Origin: X23 sp050251575 | GTDB taxonomy: Bacteria; Bacillota; Clostridia; SK-Y3 | Assembly: GCA_050251575.1 (NCBI GenBank) | Contig: JBFWMP010000154.1 | Span: 1-6,549 of the forward strand | Length of the DNA stretch: 6,549 nt | Direction: 5' to 3' | Shown: positions 1 through 5,230 of the stretch, piece by piece | Numbering within the stretch: the stretch's first letter is position 1 | Layout of the letters: every line of letters starts with the position of its first letter | Translations under genes and position numbers: made by a program | Notes under the pieces: model-generated | Told to the model about the DNA's origin: nothing | Seen by the model: the letters and a program-made list of their open reading frames with translations, nothing else | Databases searched by the model: none

Positions 1-876
1 CATATACAGTTTGTCACAAATAGAAGTACGGTAGAGGAAGCATTAAATGAGCAAAATATAGAATAAGGTCCTAAAGATAAAACACAGCCAACTTTAGATA
101 CAAGCTTAAAGAATCATGATAAAATCACTATTAAACGTGCTGTCAATGTTACAATTGACTTGTATGGCAAAAAACTCGTTGTACAATCTGCAGAGAATGA
201 TATTGAATCTATGCTTACCTCAGAGGGAATCGTATTAAACCCGACAGATAAGATCAACCCAGGTATGGAAACCCTACTACATGATGGTATACATATTGAT
301 ATTATTAATGTTGAAAAAAAGACGGTTATAGAATCGGTGCCTCTAAAATATAATACCATTGTAAAAAAAGATCGCAGCCTGGCAAATACTAAGAAAAAAA
401 CTGTCCAAGAGGGTAAGGCGGGCGAGAAACAGATCAGCATGAATGTTGTTTATGAAAATGACAAAGAAATTTCCAGAAAAGTGATTGAAGAGAAAGTCAT
501 TAAAAGTCCTGTTGATGAAATCATTACACAAGGCACGTATCCCGTAAAGCCTGTTTCAGAAAGCGGCGAAGCGCTAGCTTACAGCAGAAAGTTTACAGCA
601 AAGGCTACCGCATACTGGGCTATACGAGGTGTAGGTAAAACTTATACTGCTTCAGGTAGAAAAGCCGTATATAATCCTGATGGGTATAGTACCATTGCAG
701 TTGACCCCAAAGTAATTCCTTATGGAACAAAGTTGTTTGTTGAAGGTTATGGATTTGCCATCGCAGCCGATACCGGCACCAGTATAAAAGGAGATACCGT
801 TGATGTTTATTTTAATACTTATAAGGAAGCCTGCAATTGGGGATTAAAGTACGTAGATGTATACGTATTAAAATAA
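1..876 (+). pseudogene. YabE-like cell-wall protein (DUF348, G5, 3D domains), 5' end outside window, interrupted by an in-frame TAA
   Basis: Reading from base 1, the frame stays in one protein family throughout but contains TAA at codon 22 (64-66). Codons 1-45 look like the end of one DUF348 repeat (TVEEALNEQNIE, stop, GPKDKTQPTLD). Codons about 46-103 are a second repeat, codons about 104-180 a G5 domain ending EEKVIKSPVDEIITQGT, and codons about 198-291 a C-terminal 3D domain. The three family aspartates are visible in AVDP (codon 235), AADTG (257) and TVDVYF (268). Such proteins are exported and act on peptidoglycan; the 3D fold resembles lytic transglycosylases of the Rpf/Sps type. After the stop there is no good restart: the first candidates are a TTG at 160 and an ATG at 211, both inside the second DUF348 repeat and without a ribosome site. 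The signal peptide would lie upstream of the window. Family assignment is firm; loss of function is inferred, and a sequencing error is possible. Confidence 0.85.
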
Positions 877-888
877 TGTTTATGGCAA

Positions 889-947
889 AGGGCTGGTTCA
901 TCTGTTTGCTCAGCACAAGCAAAACGGAAGAATCAGCCCTATATTTC
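889..947. terminator. Hairpin between convergent genes, probable intrinsic terminator
   Basis: Starting 12 bases after the YabE-like stop, AGGGCTGGTTC (889-899) pairs with GAATCAGCCCT (930-940), with one G-U. The stem can extend inward through CTGTTTGCT and AGCAAAACGG. It lies between the plus-strand YabE-like gene and the minus-strand small ORF ending at 979, so it could serve both. The U-tracts are short (ATATTTC on plus, TTTGCC on minus), so it is a moderate rather than textbook terminator. Confidence 0.55.
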
Positions 948-978
948 ACATCTGTTTGGCTGTTTTAGCAATTGAGAT

Positions 979-1128
979 TTACCCTTTTTTCTTCTTTATG
1001 GCTTCCTCTATTTGTTGTGATGTAGTCACTTTTTCTTTTTTAAAATCCAATCCTACCCCTACCGGGCCTCCCTTTTCAATAGAATCTGTTCCTTTTCCCA
1101 CAACACCTTTCATATTCTTTCTGGTCAT
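979..1128 (-). CDS. Small lysine-rich protein, 49 residues, unknown function
   Basis: An ATG at 1126-1128 opens a 49-codon frame ending in TAA at 979-981. It has a strong ribosome site, AGGAG at 1138-1142, nine bases upstream. The product starts MTRKNMKGVVGKGTDSIEKG, continues with a glycine/valine-rich patch (GGPVGVGLDF), and ends in a charged probable helix (QQIEEAIKKKKG). It is strongly basic, lacks cysteines, and shows no signal peptide or membrane segment. I do not recognise a family. It lies downstream of the rubrerythrin on the same strand, but the rubrerythrin terminator (1262-1300) separates them, so it needs its own promoter. TATAAT is readable on the minus strand at about 1228-1233, but without a good -35. 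A small cytosolic or spore-associated protein is possible. Confidence rests on the ribosome site and the protein-like composition only. Confidence 0.55.
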   Translation of the reverse strand: MTRKNMKGVVGKGTDSIEKGGPVGVGLDFKKEKVTTSQQIEEAIKKKKG

Positions 1129-1261
1129 CTAAAACATCTCCTGCCACGCTAATATTTTTTACTTTGCTTTCTATTTGGTAGTATAGAGATATTGTGAGCT
1201 TTTTATGCATTCCACCCATTTAAAAGATTATATGCTAGCTGTATTTCTTTTTATCTCAACA

Positions 1262-1300
1262 CATAAAAAGGATGCAGTCTAATTGTCACTACATCCTTTT
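1262..1300 (-). terminator. Intrinsic terminator of the rubrerythrin gene
   Basis: On the minus strand AAAAGGATGTAGT (1300-1288) pairs with ACTGCATCCTTTT (1278-1266): 13 pairs including one G-U, a nine-base loop, and a run of five T. It starts 19 bases after the rubrerythrin stop. The flanking A and T runs could let it work in both directions, but no plus-strand gene leads into it. Confidence 0.85.
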
Positions 1301-1319
1301 ATTACTTTAATACAATGTA

Positions 1320-1913
1320 TTAATAAGTTTCTACAAACACCTCAAAGTATGCTTTTGGATGGATGCATGCCGGGCATTTATCCGGTGCGCTTGTTCCTTC
1401 ATGAACGTATCCGCAATTCCCGCATTTCCAAAGAATTTTTTCGTCCTTTTTGAATACTTTATCATTCTCAATATTCTCTGCCAGCTTTTTATATCTTGTT
1501 TCATGCCTTTTTTCTGCTGAAGCGATAAATCTGTATGCTGACGCGATCTCTGGAAATCCTTCTTCATCTGCCACATCTGCAAAAGCAGGATACAAATCGG
1601 TCCATTCTTCATTCTCGCCTTCAGCTGCTGCTTTTAAGTTATCAAGGGTAGTTCCTTGTGCTACAGGATATGATGCTGTAATTTCAATCATTGCCGGCAG
1701 TTCTTCTGCTAGCCCTTCTAATAAAAATTTATAGAACCTTTTTGCATGCTCCTTTTCATTATCCGCAGTTTCAATAAAAATACTTTTAATTTGCTTATAG
1801 CCTTCTTTATCCGCTACCGAAGCATAATAAGTGTATCGATTACGTGCCTGTGATTCTCCTGCAAAGGATTTTAATAAATTTTCTGCTGTTTTGGTTCCTT
1901 TTAAAGATTTCAT
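1320..1913 (-). CDS. rbr: Rubrerythrin (non-haem diiron peroxidase with C-terminal rubredoxin domain)
   Basis: Rubrerythrins reduce hydrogen peroxide to water in the cytoplasm of anaerobes, taking electrons from rubredoxin or NADH-linked donors. The 197-residue product has the usual length and order: a ferritin-like four-helix domain (about 1-150) and a rubredoxin-like domain (about 160-197). Diiron ligands are seen as E20 (FAGESQA), E53 and H56 (NEKEH), E100 and E103 (GENEEW), and E134 and H137 (EKRH). The FeS4 site is C164-x2-C167 and C180-x2-C183. The second knuckle reads CPACIHP, with Ile where Gly or Ala is common, but the cysteines are intact. The start is ATG at 1911-1913, with GGGGG nine bases upstream (1923-1927). 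It has its own promoter (1951-1980) and terminator (1262-1300), so it appears monocistronic. No PerR-type palindrome was evident upstream. Identification is secure. Confidence 0.97.
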   Translation of the reverse strand: MKSLKGTKTAENLLKSFAGESQARNRYTYYASVADKEGYKQIKSIFIETADNEKEHAKRFYKFLLEGLAEELPAMIEITASYPVAQGTTLDNLKAAAEGENEEWTDLYPAFADVADEEGFPEIASAYRFIASAEKRHETRYKKLAENIENDKVFKKDEKILWKCGNCGYVHEGTSAPDKCPACIHPKAYFEVFVETY

Positions 1914-1950
1914 TTTTTATAACCCCCGTGTTTAATTTTTTATATTTGTA

Positions 1951-1980
1951 TATATACCATGATCTGTTACTCTTAAACAA
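1951..1980 (-). promoter_or_regulatory. Probable sigma-A promoter of rubrerythrin
   Basis: On the minus strand TTGTTT (1980-1975) and TATATA (1956-1951) are separated by 18 bases. This would give a leader of about 30 bases before the rubrerythrin ATG at 1913. Just upstream, at 1988-2008, is the AT-rich inverted repeat ACTCA-N11-TGAGT. It could be a weak terminator for the upstream operon or an operator, and the sequence does not decide. Confidence 0.5.
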
Positions 1981-2055
1981 TTTAATAACTCATATATAAA
2001 TATTGAGTAGACGAAATACTTATAAAAATTTTTTCTTTTATTTATATAACTTATT

Positions 2056-2886
2056 CTACATTTTCAGAAGTTTACATATTTCCTTTTCAGCCTGATCAAT
2101 ATTGATGGGTATATTGATATCTATACCTTTTTCCTTTAAATTATTAAATAATTGCGTTAATATTGGCGGTTCAAGGTTTGCTTCTTCGAGCAATTCCACT
2201 TGTTTAAATATCTCTTGAGGTGTTCCCGTACTCACAATGTTGCCTTTATTAAGAATATAAATTGTATCTGCAATATGAGGGACAATATTGATATCATGGG
2301 TAGTAATAATGGTAGTAACCCCCATATCCCTATTAAGGTTATTTATAAGCTCAATCATTTCTCTTTTTGACTTTGGATCTAATCCATCAAAAGGCTCGTC
2401 CATTATTAAAAGCTCGGGTGTCATGGTCATCGCCCCTGCTAATGCAACTTTCTTCTTTTGGCCTCCGCTTAAATAATGAGGAATTTTATCTAATATATCA
2501 CTAATTCCAAGAACATCAGCAATTTCTTGCACCTTTAAAGCTGCTGCTTCTTTTCTTATTCCTTCATTTTTTAATGAAAAAGCAATATCATCATAAACCG
2601 TCGGTCCAATGATTTGCTCATCTACGTTTTGAAATACTACACCTATTTTCTTTCGTATTTGCTTAAATTCCTTAAATGGACTTACGCCAAAAACCTTAAT
2701 TTCTCCGTCTACCGGCTTGAGCAGCCCGAGAATATGAGATAACAGCGTTGTCTTTCCGGTCCCATTTGGTCCTAATATGACAACCCGGTCTCCTTTACGT
2801 ACTACAAAATCCAACCCACAAATACTAACCTCTGTTTTGTCCGGATAAATGTGCTTGATGCACTTTACTCTTACAATTTCACTCAA
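2056..2886 (-). CDS. cbiO: ECF transporter ATPase, CbiO/EcfA type
   Basis: This is the cytoplasmic ATP-hydrolysing subunit that powers metal uptake with the CbiQ and CbiM proteins encoded just upstream. In the 276-residue product, Walker A is GPNGTGKTT (39-47). The Q-loop is VFQNVDEQIIGPTVYDDIAF, with Q86 and the GPTV..D.AF pattern typical of cobalt/nickel-type ECF ATPases. The ABC signature LSGGQ is at 139-143, Walker B LLIMDEP at 159-165 with catalytic E164, the D-loop GLDP at 168-171, and the switch histidine H197 in TTHD. The 60-80 residues after the H-loop match the usual C-terminal extension of this subfamily. The start is TTG (2884-2886), whose TTGA overlaps the TGA stop of cbiQ by four bases; GGTGGTG (2892-2898) is the likely ribosome site. 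A single ATPase gene implies a homodimer. It is the last gene of the operon, and no convincing terminator follows. Confidence 0.95.
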   Translation of the reverse strand: MSEIVRVKCIKHIYPDKTEVSICGLDFVVRKGDRVVILGPNGTGKTTLLSHILGLLKPVDGEIKVFGVSPFKEFKQIRKKIGVVFQNVDEQIIGPTVYDDIAFSLKNEGIRKEAAALKVQEIADVLGISDILDKIPHYLSGGQKKKVALAGAMTMTPELLIMDEPFDGLDPKSKREMIELINNLNRDMGVTTIITTHDINIVPHIADTIYILNKGNIVSTGTPQEIFKQVELLEEANLEPPILTQLFNNLKEKGIDINIPINIDQAEKEICKLLKM

Positions 2887-3587
2887 AAAAACACCACCAT
2901 TGCTATTATGATCACGCTTATCCCGATAGGAATATAATCTAATCTCTTAAACTTAAACCATTTATTATCTGAAATTATTTTTCCCTCATAGCCTCTTAAT
3001 GAATATATATTATACATTCTCTCAGACATATCAAAAGCATTTATGAATAATACCCCTATAACACCAGCTAAATTTTTTATATTAAATATGATATTATAAG
3101 GTCTAAGTCCTCCTCGGAGTTTAATAATGGTTAGAGATCTCTGAATTTTTTCTAAAAGAATAAAAAATATTCTATAAGTAAAAAACATTCCATCTACGAC
3201 AATACCAGGCAAAAGCAAGCGGAAAAACGCAAATACTTCCGTATACGGAGTCGTAGTGACTAAAAGAAGCATTGTCATTGCTGCATCTACCGCTTTTAAT
3301 ATCACTATAAATCCTGCTTCCACAGAATACACAAATCTTGTGAACCCAAATACTAAACTGAAGAAAACCGGATATAGCGCAAAGTGCAAAATTCGCCACA
3401 GCGGAAGCTTATTGACTATATTTAATAAGATAAGTAACATCAATATAGATATAAGCTTTAATAAATTATCCGATACTATGATGGATACTATCATACTAAT
3501 AGTTAGCAGAACTTTAGAGAGGACCGATGATTTATGCAGGTATCCTTCTCCATTATTAGATAATTGATCAATATAGGCTATGTCCAT
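2883..3587 (-). CDS. cbiQ: ECF transporter transmembrane coupling protein, CbiQ/EcfT type
   Basis: This membrane subunit couples the ATPase to the substrate-binding CbiM protein. From the ATG at 3585-3587 it has 234 residues, with hydrophobic segments at about 25-60, 67-90, 95-115 and 122-146, and a final one at 218-234. Between them lies the cytoplasmic coupling region with two helices, each containing an LRG triplet (IIKLRGG, about 157-159, and YSLRGYEG, about 197-199). These correspond to the Ala-Arg-Gly motifs that contact the ATPase grooves, with Leu replacing Ala in both. The start was chosen because GGAGG (3593-3597) sits five bases before this ATG. An upstream in-frame GTG at 3600-3602, overlapping the cbiM stop by one base, would add five residues but has no good ribosome site. 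The 3' end overlaps cbiO by four bases, supporting translational coupling. Confidence 0.93.
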   Translation of the reverse strand: MDIAYIDQLSNNGEGYLHKSSVLSKVLLTISMIVSIIVSDNLLKLISILMLLILLNIVNKLPLWRILHFALYPVFFSLVFGFTRFVYSVEAGFIVILKAVDAAMTMLLLVTTTPYTEVFAFFRLLLPGIVVDGMFFTYRIFFILLEKIQRSLTIIKLRGGLRPYNIIFNIKNLAGVIGVLFINAFDMSERMYNIYSLRGYEGKIISDNKWFKFKRLDYIPIGISVIIIAMVVFF

Positions 3588-3592
3588 GCTAT

Positions 3593-3597
3593 CCTCC
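3593..3597 (-). promoter_or_regulatory. Ribosome binding site that decides the cbiQ start
   Basis: GGAGG on the minus strand lies five bases from the ATG at 3587. It lies inside the extra codons a GTG start at 3602 would use, which argues that the shorter 234-residue form is the one made. Confidence 0.7.
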
Positions 3598-3601
3598 AAC
3601 A

Positions 3602-4372
3602 CTAATTTTGAATGGTCCCATGCTCAGTGTGCATTATCATTTCCGGGCGGACTTTCATGAAAAATGCAATAATTAAAGAAGTAATAAACGCTTCAAGCGC
3701 AATACCTAACAGCAATATAACTCCTATCGCACCCCATCCTGATAGTGCAAAAATACGCACTTCCGATAATATATCTTCAAAGTCTTCATCATCATGGTGC
3801 AGGTCTACATGATCTTCTTCAACGGCCTCATATTCATCAGCATGCTCTTGTATATTCCCATGATCACTATGGGGAAGTGCATATGCTAATCCCGCATTTG
3901 CTGCTGATACGACACCCACCATCAAACCCGTTGAAATCAACAGTGTGATAATAACCGTTATTGATACTGCTGCTACCGGCTTCATATATTTCTTTACTAT
4001 CTTAAATAAAGCATAACCCAAAAGAACTTCCGTACCTATAATCAGCGTATTCAGCCCTACAACTGTAATGCCACCATGACCAATGATTGCAAGAATGAGA
4101 TTTACAATAAACACTGCGATAAATCCTAACCATGGTCCCGCAAGAATTCCTGCTAATACAGTTAAATTAAGATGAAACGGTAAAAATCCAACCGGTACTG
4201 ACATCGTAATAAGCATCAATGCGCTTATCACGCCAATAAACGGTACCTTTTTAGATAAGTCTTCTTTTTTTACTCTTGTTGCGGCAATTCCTACGATTCC
4301 CAAAGTCGCTACATACCCCGCAATCCACCATAATGGTGCAATAATTCCATCTACTAAATGCAAATGGCTCAC
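3602..4372 (-). CDS. cbiM: CbiM-like substrate-binding membrane protein of a metal ECF transporter, with a His/acid-rich loop
   Basis: CbiM/NikM proteins bind Co or Ni within the membrane and work with CbiQ and CbiO. The 256-residue product begins MSHLHLVDGIIAPLWW and has about six to seven hydrophobic segments. Family landmarks are the N-terminal HLVDG, FHLN with H67, LAGILAGPWLGF (about 73-84), and GHGGITVVGLNTLIIG (98-113). Residues 168-199 form a hydrophilic insert with six His and many Asp and Glu (PHSDHGNIQEH, then DHVDLHHDDEDFED), before the last membrane helix. The C-terminal tail carries two further His (MIMHTEHG). Such loops commonly bind or funnel transition metals. The start is GTG (4370-4372), chosen because GGAGG (4382-4386) is nine bases upstream. 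A TTG three codons later would give the canonical MHLVDG but is badly placed. No cbiN or nikL/nikN gene is present. The substrate is unresolved: Co, Ni or Zn. Confidence 0.9.
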   Translation of the reverse strand: MSHLHLVDGIIAPLWWIAGYVATLGIVGIAATRVKKEDLSKKVPFIGVISALMLITMSVPVGFLPFHLNLTVLAGILAGPWLGFIAVFIVNLILAIIGHGGITVVGLNTLIIGTEVLLGYALFKIVKKYMKPVAAVSITVIITLLISTGLMVGVVSAANAGLAYALPHSDHGNIQEHADEYEAVEEDHVDLHHDDEDFEDILSEVRIFALSGWGAIGVILLLGIALEAFITSLIIAFFMKVRPEMIMHTEHGTIQN

Positions 4373-4381
4373 CAAAAAACA

Positions 4382-4386
4382 CCTCC
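4382..4386 (-). promoter_or_regulatory. Ribosome binding site that decides the cbiM start
   Basis: GGAGG on the minus strand lies nine bases before GTG at 4372. It would be 18 bases from the TTG at 4363, and it lies inside a longer frame opening near 4396, so GTG is favoured over both alternatives. Confidence 0.7.
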
Positions 4387-4429
4387 ATATAGTCATCCAT
4401 GTACGCGTATTTTCTTGTTCTGATATTAT

Positions 4430-4843
4430 CTACTGGCACTGTGGACAGTATCCATACATCTCCAATCTATGCCCAGTGATTTTAAACTGAGTTTGATTTC
4501 TGACATTCTTCTCAAAATCTGATACCGGACATCCTTCTATTTCTATCATCTTTTTGCATCCTACGCAAATAATATGATGCCTGTGAGAATTGGTATTTAT
4601 TTCATATCTATATTTATTATCCCCAAAATCTATCTTTCTTAACATATTTTTAGAAGATAGCAACTCTATTGTCCTGTATACTGTAGTCAAACATGTTGTC
4701 GGATTTATTTTTTTTACTTCCATGAATATTTCCTCTGCCGTAAGGCATTTTTTATTTTGTGAAAGTATTTCTAATATGGCCTTTCTCTGCTTTGTAAGTT
4801 TGCATTTCTGAGATATTAGAAGTTTTGCTATCCTTCTATCCAA
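4430..4843 (-). CDS. Fur-family metal-responsive repressor (Fur/Zur/Nur type)
   Basis: This is a 137-residue cytoplasmic regulator, first gene of the operon and probably its metal-sensing repressor. The N-terminal winged helix (about 1-80) carries the family pattern KLTKQRKAIL, LTAEEIF and TTVYRTIELL (recognition helix, about 53-62). The dimerisation half (about 83-137) has H87, H89 and H90 next to C93-x2-C96 (HHIICVGC), and C133-x2-C136 at the end (GYCPQC). The two CxxC pairs are the structural zinc site of Fur, Zur and PerR proteins. H87, H89/H90, H125 and nearby acidic residues are plausible regulatory ligands. The start is TTG (4841-4843), with GGAGGG (4850-4855) six bases upstream. Its stop is 57 bases from the cbiM start. 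The palindrome and hexamer array at 4861-4897 in its own leader suggest autoregulation. Sequence alone does not tell Zur from Fur or Nur, but the link to a CbiM transporter argues against iron. Confidence 0.9.
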   Translation of the reverse strand: MDRRIAKLLISQKCKLTKQRKAILEILSQNKKCLTAEEIFMEVKKINPTTCLTTVYRTIELLSSKNMLRKIDFGDNKYRYEINTNSHRHHIICVGCKKMIEIEGCPVSDFEKNVRNQTQFKITGHRLEMYGYCPQCQ

Positions 4844-4860
4844 AACTATCCCTCCATCCT

Positions 4861-4897
4861 ATTTGCAAATTATTTGCATTTGCATTTGCATTTGCAT
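4861..4897 (-). promoter_or_regulatory. Probable Fur-family operator: 7-1-7 palindrome plus four tandem hexamers
   Basis: TGCAAAT-T-ATTTGCA (4864-4878, as read on plus) is a perfect 7-1-7 inverted repeat, the geometry of Fur, Zur and PerR boxes. It continues into ATTTGC repeated four times (4872-4895, then AT), so the half-site ATTTGCA recurs every six bases at 4872, 4878, 4884 and 4890. A second perfect palindrome, ATTTGCAAAT (4861-4870), overlaps the first. The array covers the predicted transcription start (about 4895) and the next 30 bases, where bound repressor would block initiation or escape. Binding by the adjacent regulator is inferred. Confidence 0.75.
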
Positions 4898-4901
4898 TAA
4901 C

Positions 4902-4930
4902 ATTATATTTCTATTCCAAATAAATGTCAA
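4902..4930 (-). promoter_or_regulatory. Consensus sigma-A promoter of the fur-family/cbiMQO operon
   Basis: On the minus strand TTGACA (4930-4925) and TATAAT (4907-4902) are both perfect consensus hexamers with a 17-base spacer. The predicted start is near 4895, giving a leader of about 50 bases to the TTG at 4843 with the operator inside it. A promoter this strong implies the operon depends on repression for control. Confidence 0.9.
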
Positions 4931-4936
4931 TAAAAA

Positions 4937-5042
4937 AACACTCTAGACTCACGGTTTACGCATGAAAGTTTTCTCTCCGTAGAAATTACATAGTAATTTT
5001 TTTAAAAAGCCACTGTTGGCGTATAAATATGAGATGTGAACT
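4937..5042. other. Intergenic stretch upstream of the metal operon, no gene seen
   Basis: This stretch holds only small inverted repeats: AAATTAC-ATA-GTAATTT (4983-4999) followed by more T, and GCCA-CTGT-TGGC (5009-5020). The first resembles a very weak plus-strand terminator, but no plus-strand gene leads into it. No credible coding frame was found. A minus-strand frame at 4949-5134 has no ribosome site and no protein-like pattern. Confidence 0.4.
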
Positions 5043-5192
5043 ATGTCTTGCGGGACCCCCGGAATCACTAAGAATGGTAATAAGACTCGCTCCGGAAGCG
5101 TTATACATCCTATTAAAGTTTTAAAATACAGCACAAAACCAGGCAGTCCTGTTAAGGATGTGCCCCGTAATGTATTACATTTTCAACTATAA
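5043..5192 (+). CDS. Possible small basic ORF, 49 codons, unknown; may be a remnant
   Basis: ATG (5043-5045) opens a 49-codon frame ending in TAA at 5190-5192. The product starts MSCGTPGITKNGNKTRSGSV, has KVLKYSTKPGSPVKDVP in its middle to end, and closes NVLHFQL. It is basic, with one cysteine and no membrane segment. The first half is visibly GC-richer than its surroundings (CGGGACCCCCGG, CGCTCCGGAAGCG). The only ribosome-site candidate is a weak GAGA eight bases upstream, and an in-frame TGA two codons before the ATG blocks a longer start. It ends just before the estimated left end of the ISAs1 element. It could be a true small gene, the 5' remnant of a gene cut by the insertion, or part of a structured RNA or older mobile element. 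I do not recognise it. Confidence 0.3.
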   Translation: MSCGTPGITKNGNKTRSGSVIHPIKVLKYSTKPGSPVKDVPRNVLHFQL

Positions 5193-5230
5193 CGGTGTTG
5201 TATAACAATTATTAAAACTAATATTTGTAG

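Noticed and set aside
160..162. TTG as the translation start of the 3D-domain protein
   Set aside because: It lies in the middle of the second DUF348 repeat, homology continues upstream to the window edge, and no ribosome site precedes it.
1988..2008. ACTCA-N11-TGAGT as terminator of the metal operon
   Set aside because: The stem is short and AT-rich and no proper U-tract follows, so it is noted only with the rubrerythrin promoter and not called as a terminator.
4373..4429. Cobalamin or nickel-cobalt riboswitch before cbiM
   Set aside because: The gap between the regulator and cbiM is only 57 bases and shows no B12-box or tandem four-way junction pattern; the operon leader (4844-4895) is also too short.
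4949..5134. Minus-strand frame of 61 codons in the intergenic region
   Set aside because: It has no ribosome site, no recognisable domain, and it antiparallels the more protein-like plus frame at 5043-5192.
5169..5181. Palindrome AATGTA-T-TACATT as a second operator
   Set aside because: It lies inside the small plus-strand frame, far from any promoter I can see, and does not match the TGCAAAT half-site.
5000..5200. Group II intron or rRNA fragment as the source of the GC-rich segment
   Set aside because: I could not find a domain V-like hairpin, an intron 5' GTGCG start, or any rRNA signature, so neither label is supported.
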